The notes under the pieces are model-generated. The model saw only the letters and a program-made list of their open reading frames with translations, did no database searches and was not told the DNA's origin. Made by a program: the position numbers and the translations under genes. This document shows, piece after piece, positions 37,201-45,647 of a DNA stretch of 64,000 nucleotides (position 1 is the stretch's first letter; every line of letters starts with the position of its first letter). Source of the DNA: Taxillus chinensis (taxonomy: Eukaryota > Streptophyta > Magnoliopsida > Santalales > Loranthaceae). The stretch spans positions 43,385,609 to 43,449,608 of the forward strand of contig CM042084.1 of the NCBI GenBank assembly GCA_023512835.1, read 5' to 3'.

Positions 37201-40200
37201 ACACGTTTTGCCACTGAATACATAGCTATTGAGAGCCTATTGAAACATCAACAAGCTTTAAAGAGAATGTTTTCATCTCATGAGTGGCAAGAGTTATCAT
37301 ACTCACGCAACCGTGAGAGAAGGGGATTGAGAACAGAGGTATCTACTCTCATTCTTACTGAACAATTCGCAACGAGTGAGACTATTCGTGCTATGATGGA
37401 GCCACTCATTAGGGTCCTCAAAGTTGTTGACAAGTGATAAAAAAACCAACTTTGGTCGTCATCTACGATTGCATGGATAGGGCAAAGTTGGCAATTAAAA
37501 TGGCCTGCAAATTCAGGGAAAACAATTTGGCAAATTATTGATCAAAGATGGGAAACTCAGCTCCACACAGACTTGCATGCAGCAGGTATTTTATTTAAAT
37601 AGTTTAATTTTATATATATATATATATTTCTAAGAGGTATTTAGATTAACACATATTTATTAATTTTCTTATATTATGACAGCATACTTTTTAAACTCGG
37701 CATGTCAATACAAAGAACAACTTTGAAGAGGATGAAGAGGTTAGAAAGGATTTAAAAGTTGTAATTAAACGTCTTGAACCTGATGTTGCAATACAAGCAA
37801 AGGCACTTAATGAAGTGAGTATGATTAATGTAATTTATAAGAAATGACAAATAATACTACGACATCTGTTTAAACTTAATAATAATTTTTTAATTGCAGT
37901 CAAAATCTTTAAAGAGGCAAGGGGAGAGTTTGGAGAAACTTTAACCAAACAATCAAGAACTACTTGTCTTCCAGATTTGAAATAAATAAGATTGAGAGTA
38001 ATATTTTTTTATTTTGAATTCATAGAGTTTTTTAAATGTAAAAACTAACATATTGTGCACAATTTATATTTGTAGCCGAATGGTGGTATAATTATGGGGA
38101 ATCTGCTCCAAATTTGAGGAAAATTGCAATTAAAGTACTTAGCCAGACATGTTCCTCATCGGGATGCGAAAGAAATTGGAGCACATTTGTCTTAATCCAT
38201 ACCAAAATTCGAAATCGGGGCTATGAAAAAAGTTGGAGCAACTGGTGTATGTGTACTATAATTTGCACCTTCGAGTAAGAAACCTCTTGAATAAAAATGA
38301 CGATAATGACTACTACAATCCAATTGACCTGAACCATATCTTTAATGATGAAGACATATTGGATGAATGGATTCGAGAGTCTGAACAACCATTGCTAAGT
38401 CCTACTGATCAATGGTTACAAGATGGTATTCAAGAGTTCAGTGGGGATGATGAGTATAGAGAGGACATTGGCACAAGCAAGCGAGCACAAGAGACTAGGG
38501 ATTCACAAGCAAGGCGTGGAAAAGGAATTTATGTGGAAAATTTTGAAGAGGAAAATTCTGGAAGTGGGAATGAATCCACTAATAGTGGAGGTGGAGGTGG
38601 AGGTGGAGGTGGAGGTGAGGGTTTTAGTGGTGGTGGATATGGATATGGTGGCAGTGCTGTTGGTTATGATGAAGGTGAGGAGGATGATGGTCGTGGTGGT
38701 GGTGGTTATCTAGAATCAACCCAAGTTGAAACTCAGACATGGCAAAAAGGAAATGATGATTTCATTGCCACACAAGATGCAGATCATGGGTCAAGAAGAT
38801 TATTGGAGCAGGACTTTGATCCACTTGAAGCACAGAGGAGGTATTAGGATCAGATAACTACCTATCCAAGTCAAGGCAGTGATTCAACTGATTATGCATA
38901 TGAGGAAGTTTTCCTGGAGGAGACAAAGACAGGCGGTCAACTAGTTTCCATGGGTCCTGCACTTGATGTTGAAATGGGTCGCATGAATTTAGAACATGAG
39001 CGATCATCCTCACCACTGTCATCACCCCCATTGCGGAGATCTCGTAGTCGTAGTGGTGCTACTTCTAGTGAAGTTCATCGAGATCGTGATAGAGATCATC
39101 ATCACCACACCCATCCTAGACCTAGTAGTTATTATGATCGGGATAGACATCCTCACCATGGTAGCGAATCTTATTCCTATGGCAGTAGTAGTGGTCGTGG
39201 TTATGAATATCTTGATCAAATGTCATCAATGGGTCAATTTGATGAAGGTTATAACTCGAGTGGTAGTGGTACACAGATGCACTATCCACCTAACCAACCA
39301 ATATATCCACAGAATTCTAGTGGCTACTCTTCACAAGAAACAGGTGCAGGCTTAGCTTTTACATTCTTCTTTGGACCTGAAGGAGGAGGAGAATTTCATC
39401 ATCACCGCCACTCCACATATAATTAAAAAGAAAAAGGTATGTGTTCACCTATTCTTTTGTCAAGTAAATACAACAAAAGTTGAACTTGAATGACAATTTG
39501 AAATGTTAAATTATAAATCATGCAAAATATAATTATATATTTATTTTAATGTTACATTAATTGTTTGTGTTGGATAGAGGGCATGGGGTAACGTTTGGTA
39601 CTTTAGCGGGCTATTTCTCATTGTCTTCTTTGAAGTCTTTAACGAGAGCGGAATGCATGTGTTTGATGATCGGGAGCGGTCTACTACCGATCTTTCTCTT
39701 ATTTTTTCTGTCGTTTGAGGGAGTGAATGTTTGCTTCGGGCGTGTACTATTTTTTTTCATTTGTGATGTTAATGTGTACTTCTTTTGAGCTTATTATTGT
39801 ATTTCTACTCTTCGAGCACTCTGTGTGTAATTTTTTCCGAATAAAATTTGCTTACTTCTCAATAAAAAACTATGCTCTAGCGTCTTTTTTTATGTTTGAA
39901 GTCATAACATGCAATTCAAATCATTTATTTTGCTTGTTTGATGGTTCTAATATAATGATTTGATTTTTTCTGATTTTTCTATGATTTTTATTTATTTTTT
40001 TGAATATTATTTCATGCCTAAAGTTGTATCTCGCCCGAGATGCAACGAGTTGTCCGCAAATCGCGACGCGACGACGTCCGGCGACCGCAACGATGTCCGC
40101 GACCGCAACTTCAAACCATGCATGTGAGACGATGTAAATAGTTGTCACTTTTGAGCTGGTTGTTGTCATTTTGCTTTTCGTGCACGTCTTATGTGCGCTC

Positions 40201-41738
40201 TTTTCTCAATAAAATTTATCTTACTTATCAAAAAAAATAAACACAGCAAAATATTATTTTGAGATGCCCTCATATTCCATTTTTTTTGGCATGTTGGAGG
40301 TGTCCAAGTTCTATATTGTCTCTACCATATATAAAGTTGTTGTCATCAACCTCGTATAATTTGTGCAGTGTTGTAGGTAAAGCTGACCATTGAGCTGAAC
40401 CTAAATACAAAGATTGACCTTAGAGGAGTACTTCTCCTGTTTTTCTAGCTGTTGCCTATTTCCCTCTCACATGAGAAGGTTGTATTATCATTTCTGCTTT
40501 TCTTTTCTACTGCACTCTAATGTGACCATATTGCCCATATTAGATGAGTATTATTGTTGTTGAGCAAGGAGCCTTTGCACTCCTCCGATAAAGAATAAGG
40601 GTATCAAATAACACTCACTGATATAAGACTGAATATATGTGAGCCTTTGAACTCCTCGGATAAACTATAAGGGTTTATCAAAAAAAATGACCAATCTTAT
40701 TCCTTTAGGTTTTTACTTGGCTATACCTACCTACCTATGCAATACTTTTGATATTATATGGGATATGAATCCAAAGTAGATAGTGCATACGTACAGGTAC
40801 AGAATTTCTCCGGGATTCACTGTAACTCTAAACGGCTTTGGGCCATTGAAATACAGGGGGAATCTAGAGACCTCTAGATCTCTGGTCTCGGGTGAAGGAT
40901 AAGGATCCACGCTACACCACGGCACATAGCGCACCGGATCCTCCAGCTCCAATTTAAATTCCCCAGTATCCTGCGAGCTACCAAAAATGAAACCATGTGA
41001 AAGTGAGCTTGAAATTGGGGTCAACAATTAGAGAACGCGGACCTGGGAATAAGCGTAGTGCGCGGCGGGGTAACGGCGGATGTACATGCGGTGGGTGTCG
41101 GTGGGGGGGAGTAGGAGAAAATGCTTCTGGCCGGAGACGACGGCATATAGATTTTCATAGTGGTCCTTGTGGAAGGACGTCTCGGAGCGGTGGCTGCCGA
41201 TCCAGATGTTGACAGCGTCAGGGGAGCAGCCGAGGGCCTGTGACGCCCAGGGGACTTCGGCCTCGACGTCCGGTGCCAGTGCCGCGTACTCCGGCGACCG
41301 GAAACAGTCATTCTGCTCCTGCGCGTAGGCCACCGCGGCGGAGGAAGGGTCGGAGATAAGGCGGAGGGCGTCCGAGAGCGGCATGGGGAGGTCGGCAGCG
41401 GAGGCGAAGCATTTGAGGTTATTGCTATTAGGGCTGTTGGGGAGAGGAGCGAGGGCGTCGGCGCGGCCGTCGGGAGTGAGGTGGAGGGAGATGGGAGGCT
41501 GGTTAGGGTTTTGAGAAATTTGGGAAAGGTAGGTGGGGTGGGACCAGAGCGACAGAGCGGACCAGTGGGAGGTGGCGTTGGAGATGAGGCAGGGTTTGTT
41601 GGGGGAGACAAAGTCTCGGAGGAAGCGAAGAGGGGTGGGGGGAGAGTCCAGGCGCTCCACCTCCGAACTGGTTCCTAAGCTTAACTCCCTCACTTCCGAC
41701 CACAGCGTTTCAACCGCCACCGCCTCTTTCTTCTTCAT
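19077..41738 (-). CDS. JMJ32: JmjC-domain Fe(II)/2-oxoglutarate oxygenase, JMJ32/JMJD7-like (4 exons, 3 introns)
   Basis: The only recognisable host gene. Coding exons 41738-41043, 40970-40795, 25920-25847 and 19279-19077 join in frame to 382 residues, close to plant JMJ32 proteins. Every intron is GT...AG and split codons complete sensibly (Leu between exons 2 and 3, Trp between exons 3 and 4). The JmjC core shows HKD in [11 protein letters not shown] (H190, D192) and the distal His in [10 protein letters not shown] (H297), the three iron ligands; K205 in [10 protein letters not shown] is near the co-substrate pocket. The C-terminal [20 protein letters not shown] block is diagnostic for this family. 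Arabidopsis JMJ32 is reported as an H3K27 demethylase acting with JMJ30; animal JMJD7 is a lysyl hydroxylase of DRG GTPases, so the substrate here is open. Introns 2 and 3 (14,874 and 6,567 bp) consist largely of transposons. No frame break is seen. Confidence 0.9.
20749..25590 (+). pseudogene. Decayed Copia retrotransposon nested in the hAT-like element
   Basis: Partial LTRs start TGTTGGAG at 20749 and 25478 and share TTTAGT-CTTTCA and TATATG(C/T)ATGCCTCA. Between them are Copia pieces in order: protease with intact DSG ([14 protein letters not shown], about 21770), the [11 protein letters not shown] block, integrase core end ([19 protein letters not shown], about 22440), the post-integrase GCAC and [11 protein letters not shown] region (about 22690-22790), RT ([10 protein letters not shown], about 24135; [10 protein letters not shown] where the catalytic YVDD would lie, about 24512) and the RNase H tail ([14 protein letters not shown], about 25295). 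Stops and frameshifts are many. There is no gag; 20822-21500 is unassigned. A MITE (23141-23837) sits between integrase and RT. Confidence 0.78.
23141..23837. mobile_element. hAT-type MITE, 697 bp
   Basis: Ends TAGAGATGTAAATGAA and, on the other strand, TAGGGCTGCAAACGAA form imperfect inverted repeats. The flanks are a perfect 8-bp duplication, CTTATACT (23133-23140 and 23838-23845), and removing the element restores contiguous Copia coding sequence. Inside are many GTTCGTGAAC-like subterminal motifs around a very A/T-rich centre (23340-23660). No coding capacity. Confidence 0.92.
25847..25920 (-). CDS. JMJ32: JMJ32-like exon 3 (residues 291-316)
   Basis: A 74-base exon too short to stand out as an open frame. 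Acceptor TTGATGCAG|GCCAAG; it encodes [16 protein letters not shown] through TIAINY with the distal iron-binding His, and ends in phase 1 at T|GTAATG. Confidence 0.9.
25921..26792. other. Intron 2 sequence next to exon 3
   Basis: Unassigned intron sequence between the exon 3 acceptor and a LINE. The part 26690-26790 has GTTTACGAACGGTTTGTTAATATT-like motifs resembling the MITE at 23141, perhaps part of a related element. Confidence 0.4.
26793..27885 (-). mobile_element. 5'-truncated L1-type LINE (C-terminal ORF2 part)
   Basis: Minus-strand frames give the C-terminal part of a plant LINE ORF2: [36 protein letters not shown] and the zf-RVT finger [18 protein letters not shown], followed by [13 protein letters not shown]. 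There are several frameshifts. The element ends in TTGTTACTTCTC plus a poly-A of 13 (T run at 26793-26805 on the plus strand). The RT core is missing, as expected for 5' truncation. Possible diverged target duplication: GGTTTGTTAATATTTGT (about 26770) against GGTTTATTAACACATGT (about 27888). Confidence 0.82.
27890..28890. other. Intron 2 sequence between two LINEs
   Basis: A/T-rich unassigned intron sequence. Two similar stretches (AAGCTTCCAAATACTTTAATCA at about 28320 and AAGCCTCCAAATATTTCACTAC at about 28409) form a diverged direct repeat of about 90-bp spacing. No gene seen. Confidence 0.4.
29128..30594 (+). pseudogene. LINE ORF1 (gag-like), broken
   Basis: An opening frame from 29128 ([21 protein letters not shown]) resembles the start of plant L1 ORF1 proteins, which bind the element RNA. 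Later parts are spread over several frames with stops up to about 30594, just before ORF2. No zinc knuckle was found. The assignment rests mainly on position. Confidence 0.5.
30599..34190 (+). pseudogene. LINE ORF2: AP endonuclease, reverse transcriptase, zf-RVT
   Basis: Starts [13 protein letters not shown]. The endonuclease shows WNVRGL, MQKTK (the usual catalytic Glu of QETK is Lys), VYGPH, a GEDFNVV block and CSDHFPIL near 31267. The RT shows RDFQPISL (about 32122), [19 protein letters not shown] (about 32230), [16 protein letters not shown] (TAG in place of Glu, about 32342), GDPLSPMLF spread across a frame change (about 32517) and [10 protein letters not shown] (about 32654). The C-terminus has the finger [15 protein letters not shown] near 33868 and WRERNTCV near 34074. 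At least ten frame changes make it non-functional. Confidence 0.88.
34383..34410. repeat. Perfect 28-bp palindrome in the hAT subterminal region
   Basis: ATCACGGACGAAAA followed directly by its exact reverse complement. It lies about 185 bases inside the left end and may be a transposase or host-factor site. Confidence 0.85.
34686..34850. repeat. Duplicated block and TAGCG microsatellite
   Basis: GATCCTTCGAGGTGTGTGTG(TG)TTAGCGTAGCG occurs at about 34689 and 34797, with the shared TTTAGACTACACCGC segment also doubled. Between them, AGCGT is repeated in tandem at about 34759-34780. A local duplication inside the hAT element. Confidence 0.7.
35869..39426 (+). pseudogene. hAT transposase (BED finger, DUF659, hAT dimerisation) with long low-complexity tail
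   Basis: From ATG 35869 a BED-type start is damaged ([20 protein letters not shown] remains; the first Cys is lost by a slip). From 36244 a 397-residue open frame carries the DUF659/RNase H-like core ([20 protein letters not shown], about 36744; [29 protein letters not shown]). After a stop at 37437, intron-like A/T stretches alternate with exon pieces, among them the dimerisation region [28 protein letters not shown] and [14 protein letters not shown] near 38085-38280. From about 38300 a long tail follows: an acidic part, a poly-Gly run (about 38586-38632), then an Arg/Ser and Asp/Arg/His-rich part ([21 protein letters not shown]) ending at 39426. One stop (38845) interrupts the tail. Confidence 0.82.
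39562..39867 (+). mobile_element. Short LINE 3' tail inside the hAT element
   Basis: This 300-bp piece aligns with the ORF2 end of the surrounding LINE (33990-34200): TTGGATAGAGGGCATGGGG against TTGGCTAGAGGGTGTGGGG, and the following WRERN-like codons. It runs on to AATAAAATTTGCTTACTTCTC plus a short A-rich tail. It is a separate, strongly 5'-truncated copy of the same family. Confidence 0.72.
40121..40240 (+). mobile_element. Resumed 3' end of the split LINE
   Basis: After the hAT target duplication the sequence continues as a LINE 3' end, TTTTGAGCTGGTTGTTGTCA... to AATAAAATTTATCTTACTTATC and poly-A. Confidence 0.72.
40241..40794. other. Intron 2 sequence next to exon 2
   Basis: Unassigned intron sequence. 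A 30-base pair of similar stretches (GAGCCTTTGCACTCCTCCGATAAA at about 40570 and GAGCCTTTGAACTCCTCGGATAAA at about 40641) is a local direct repeat with 71-bp spacing. Confidence 0.45.
40795..40970 (-). CDS. JMJ32: JMJ32-like exon 2 (residues 233-291)
   Basis: Acceptor GCTCGCAG|GATACTGG after a 72-bp intron. It encodes [17 protein letters not shown] through NPGEILYL and ends in phase 2 at the donor GTACGTATGC. The alternative donors within four bases break the frame with exon 3. Confidence 0.9.
41043..41738 (-). CDS. JMJ32: JMJ32-like exon 1 (residues 1-232)
   Basis: ATG at 41738 is the first in the frame. The exon covers the N-terminal capping region and the JmjC strands with H190 and D192, and ends CAG|GTCCGC (phase 0). 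It is G/C-rich compared with the rest of the gene. Confidence 0.92.
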
Positions 41739-43269
41739 GGTCGCGTCACGTGTGCGCCTGTCTGCCTCAGGTTATCTAAAGGATTTGTTTGACTTGTGTA
41801 AACAATATTGTATAGTCATAATTTAGCCTTAACATTAAATTTCATTTAAATTATTAATTTAGATTTTAACTAAAATGATATTTTATTTTATAAAATTAAT
41901 TTTATACATTTACAATATTGGAGTTATGAAATCATATCTAAAATATAATTATTAACGATTTATTGTTATTAAAATATAACCTAAAAATAACAATAATACT
42001 AATTTCTACAAATATATATATAAACACGAAAACTAGTAAATAAGCATAATATTTTAATACATAATTTAAAATAAGAAAATTAATATTTTAAAATAACTTT
42101 TGTAAATATAATTATCAATTAATAATAATAGACATTCCTTTATATTTGATAATAATAATGATTATAATCTCGTATATGATGATAAAATTTATAAATATTA
42201 ATATTTTATAGTGTGTGTTTTTTTCTTAGGGTGAAGTGAGTACAACATGGGGCTAAGTTCAAACAAAGATAAGGGAGTGTACTAAACTTATAGCTTGAGG
42301 ACTTAAATTTTAAAACAGTTATACTTTGTAGCATTTCATGATTATTGTGTATTATGATATGTGAATTTTATGTATTGTTTTCTAGTCAAGAGCCGATGTA
42401 CCTGTTGATAACTATCTTATATTTTTATATTTTATGATTGATTGGACTTGTGCATGTTGTTTATGTTTGTATATATATACCCCCTATAGGGTATATCTGT
42501 AAGTGTTACAAGATAACACCTATTACGTTGTTTTATAACCTCCCAAACTGAATTTGAATATTTGAATTTTGAATTCCTCATAATATTTTATAATTTCTTA
42601 AATCAATAACCCATATTTAATCCCTTGTAGCTCTCACTTTTTGAATTTGAAAAAGGGATTAAATATTAATCTTCAAAGCTCTCTTAATTACTATAAACCC
42701 TCAGTCTAAATGCATAGCACCCATTTTGAATTTGAATTTTTTCCATTAACCCCCCTCCTTTGACTTGAATGTTTGGTGCTTGTACTTTGTTCAAATGACT
42801 TCGGTCCAAAAGGGAATAAGTGAGCTGCCAAAATAAGGATTCCAACGCCGAAATTTGGGCTTGATCAGGTGAAGAAGGCTTCATCCGACCAACACCAGAC
42901 CACTTCGGATTTCACCCAACCAGAAAGAAAGTGTCCTTAGTGTCACGGGGTCAGGTTTCCTGCGCCTCTCAACCCATTGCGGCACTTAGCTTTTTTATCC
43001 ACAGTCCGCTAAGTTTAGCCTTTGAGAGTTGAAGCGCATGTAGACTGGTTTCGCCCTGCCACTAGGCTCATCAGGAGAACGGCTCTAGTTCCCAACCAGT
43101 TTGTGTAAGGATGACCAAATCCCTTCTTCAACGTCAAGTCCTCGACTAGCGGCGTGCTCCCCGTATTCAACCGGGTCAGCACGTCTGAACTCCGAAGGGG
43201 TTCCATCCGTTCTCCTCCACGAACTGCCTAGAACCTTCCGATGTGCACCATTTATGCTTCAACCAACCC
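41739..43269. promoter_or_regulatory. Upstream region of the JMJ32-like gene
   Basis: No coding signal. A G-box core CACGTG (41747-41752) lies 9 bases before the ATG on the gene strand, so probably within the 5' UTR. 41820-42250 is very A/T-rich. From about 42900 to 43269 the composition is mixed and may already belong to the repeat to the right. No clear TATA box is assigned. Confidence 0.4.
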
Positions 43270-43675
43270 CTTTCCCTTTAAGTAGCGCGAATACATTCCT
43301 GAATCGTGCCACTGAGAAACGCCCGAATCATTGGGTCATGACACAAGGGTGCAACAATGTGGGAATAGCCGCGGATAAATCTTCTATAGTAGTTAACCAA
43401 GCCAAGGAAGAAACGCATTTCGGGGACTTTCTTGGGCATCTCCCATTCCTTGATGACTAACATTTTCTTGTTATCCATCTTCAATTTGCCGTCGCCAATG
43501 ATGTGACCCAAGTAGGGCACCTCCTTCTTTGCAAAATCACATTTCTCCTTCTTCGCAAAAAAGTTGGTTCTCCCTTAAGATTTGGAAAACCCGGTGTAGG
43601 TGTGCCTTGTGCCCCTCCAAGGTTTTGTCAGAGACGACAATGTCATCAAGGTACACCTTAGTTTTCCTTAACTGG
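43270..43675 (-). pseudogene. Ty3/Gypsy reverse-transcriptase remnant
   Basis: Minus-strand frames give YLDDIVV (about 43655), HLHRVFQILRENQLF, then after a frame slip PYLGHIIGDGKLKMDNKK and WEMPKKVPEMRFFLGLVNYYRRFI (43518-43360), the palm-thumb part of a Gypsy RT. The form is closer to chromovirus-type Gypsy than to the TAT element on the right. No LTRs are recognised, and the left side fades near 43270. Confidence 0.82.
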
Positions 43676-43689
43676 AGCAAAGGTAGGCC

Positions 43690-45460
43690 AAGGGGCAAAC
43701 CAGAGGCGTCAGGAGGGGGCTCCCTTCACCTGATACTTACAGTCGAGGCTGCGCATCCACAGAGGTGCAAGCACCGGTGTGCTGGGTACCGAAAGGTGCA
43801 AGGGCACCCATACTCCGGGGAATACTCCCGGTGAAAAGCCTAGTTGTGGGGGTGAAAGGCCCAGTGCCTTATTAGGGCGGCGAGAACCAGGCCCCGCCGG
43901 AATCCGCAAGGGAAAGAGCCGGCGTCCACCAACACTACCGAGGCTCCAGAGGCGTGTCCCTTATGAGGACAGGCCCTACCTGGAGAGGCGTCGGCTCGTG
44001 GGTGAGATTCGTCCCGTCCGACCCGGGTGCCCAGGAGGCGGTATACGCAGCCTGAAGCAACACCGTGGTCTGTTGGAGAAGGGAACCCACCGCGGCAAAG
44101 CGTGGCGGGGCCCGACTCCCAATACCTCCTACTCTGGAACCACACCCCCCATCTCCACCTAAGAGAGAGGCGAGGATACGATCACGAAACTGGGGCACCG
44201 ACGCGACCTGGGGGCAAGGCCCACGGAGCCAGGGGGCAACTTGGGCCAGGGACTGACGGAGAGTCAGCAGGGTCGGGGTGGGACAGTCGAGAAGAAAGTG
44301 GCACAAGCCAGCAAGGGGGGCGGGACAAAAGGGGCAACCGCGCCACCCAGGGGAGCGGTAAAAGCCCAGCCGGACCGCCCGATCAGGCAGAATGCACGCA
44401 CCAACACGGGCGCAGACTAAGTGAAAGGCCGCTCTACTCGAGATGGAACCATCAAGCCAAGAACGGAGGAGGGGCCGACGGCCACGGGCGAGATGGAACT
44501 TGGTATAAAACGAGAGGGACGGAGTAGAGTGGCGTGCATCCCACTGTAGCCAGGCGGCCGAACGAACTAAAGGGGCCTTTTGTGCGGAAGTAGCGGCGGG
44601 GACATGTTTACGCAACCAAAAACGCGAACGAATGACCCAAGTCCAGATGCGGCCAATTTGATGGGGCGGAGCATGGGACAAGAGGTCAGCGATCCACGTC
44701 TTACACCGGACGTACTTGAAGAAGGCACGGGCACGCCACCCGCACAAAAGGCCGGGAGTGGGCAGATATTGAATTCCCGGTGGAGCACACCAGCACCGAC
44801 AAGAGGCGACCGCCCCCGAACACCAACCAGCCATTTCATCCCGTCAAGAAGAATACGTTCGAGTGGGGCCAGAAGTTTGACATCGTGCATACCCATCAAC
44901 TCGAGACCAAAGGTCGGGACCGGGGACGAAGCGCTTTGAGAGCCAGAACGCGAGGCCAAATGGGCACCCGACGGCAAGCGAGAAAGTGCCGCAAGCCGTA
45001 GAGGGCCTTGTGCCCCTGAGCGCACGGTCACCGACAATAGGGTGGATTGAAAGGTCAGGGGTAATAACGACCCCGAGATACCGATAAGAGGTAGCGATGC
45101 CAACGAGTCCGGCCCCAACCGAAGGTCCGCACCCGCTAGTAAATCATGGGGGGGAGCCAAAAATCAAAAAAAAAATTTAATTTTTTTTTTTCATCCCGGC
45201 CCCCCCCCCCCAAAAAAAAAAACCAGTCACCACCCCCCCTGCCGGCGGGTTGTGCCGCCCACCCTTTCCGGGGGAAAGAAAAGGTTCCAGAAAAAAAGGA
45301 GGGCGGGGGGGGGGAAGGGGGACACCCCAACAACCCCCCCCGGGGGGTCTCCACTGCTGTCAACACATCATTAATGAAAATGTTGAAGAGCAGAGGAGAG
45401 GCGGGGCAACCCCGACGCACACCCCGACGAACCCTGATCGTGTCGGACGTCAGGTGACCC
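43690..45460 (-). pseudogene. GC-rich non-LTR reverse-transcriptase relic of unusual type
   Basis: Minus-strand: RVRRGVRRGCPASPLLFNIFINDVLTAVETPRG (45430-45340) is an RT fingers/palm block. The usual next block with the FADD catalytic motif is replaced by homopolymer-rich sequence (45160-45350). Further on, an open frame 44834-43935 (299 residues) ends with a zinc-finger-like CPFCPAPLAGLCHFLLDC (about 44335-44280), the place of the C-terminal finger in non-LTR elements. The composition is strikingly G/C-rich, with G/C-rich codon thirds, unlike every other element here. The opposite strand is open too, but without recognisable domains. It could be a lineage rare in plants, a transfer, or contaminant sequence; I cannot decide. 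Confidence 0.62.
45160..45350. other. Homopolymer-rich, probably unreliable sequence
   Basis: Consecutive runs of A, T, C and G of 7-12 bases (for example 45168-45192, 45200-45222, 45307-45316, 45337-45350) in the middle of a reverse-transcriptase reading frame. This looks like low-quality consensus or a badly closed gap rather than biology. Confidence 0.6.
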
Positions 45461-45647
45461 GGTTGACTTGGACTGACCATTGCACCCTATTTTGACCAGG
45501 TTAGATCGCAATCGTACTTGGCGAAGGACCACTAAGTGACAGAGGATGACATTCGGAGAATAACGCACTTGACCACGCTTGATTCATGAGAAATGAAATG
45601 ATTATGATAAAAACATCAAGTTGAATTGGACAACCAGTGGGCAGCCC

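Larger units (their letters stand above)
34199..40120 (+). mobile_element. hAT transposon, 5.9 kb, inserted in the LINE
   Basis: Ends CACGGTTCGAAGTATCGG and, on the other strand, CATGGTTTGAAGTTGCGG are terminal inverted repeats beginning CA, as in hAT elements. Target duplication CATGTGAG is perfect (34191-34198 and 40121-40128) and the LINE continues across it. Both ends are G/C-rich and packed with CG motifs (TATCGGGCGATAC, CTCGCCCGAGATGC, GCGACCGCAACG), in contrast with an A/T-rich interior. It contains a broken transposase gene (35869-39426) and a LINE tail (39562-39867). The CT-rich stretch 34470-34560 may be its leader. Confidence 0.92.
28895..40240 (+). mobile_element. L1-type LINE, near full length, split by a hAT insertion
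   Basis: Coding order is ORF1 (about 29128-30594), ORF2 endonuclease, reverse transcriptase and zf-RVT finger (30599-34190). At 34199-40120 a hAT transposon interrupts it; LINE sequence resumes at 40121 and ends AATAAAATTTATCTTACTTATC plus poly-A at about 40229-40236. The 5' end is uncertain. A weak match between AAAATACTATTTT (28881-28893) and AAAATATTATTTT (just after the poly-A, about 40247) could be the target duplication and would put the start near 28895. The LINE stands antisense to the JmjC gene inside its intron 2. Confidence 0.82.

Noticed and set aside
41028..41611. Other frames open across exon 1 on both strands (Pro/Ser/Thr-rich and Gly/Arg-rich translations)
   Set aside because: They are shadows of the G/C-rich JmjC exon.
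43779..45001. Long plus-strand open frames in the G/C-rich block
   Set aside because: They have no recognisable domain and mirror the minus-strand RT frames; high G/C content removes stops on both strands.
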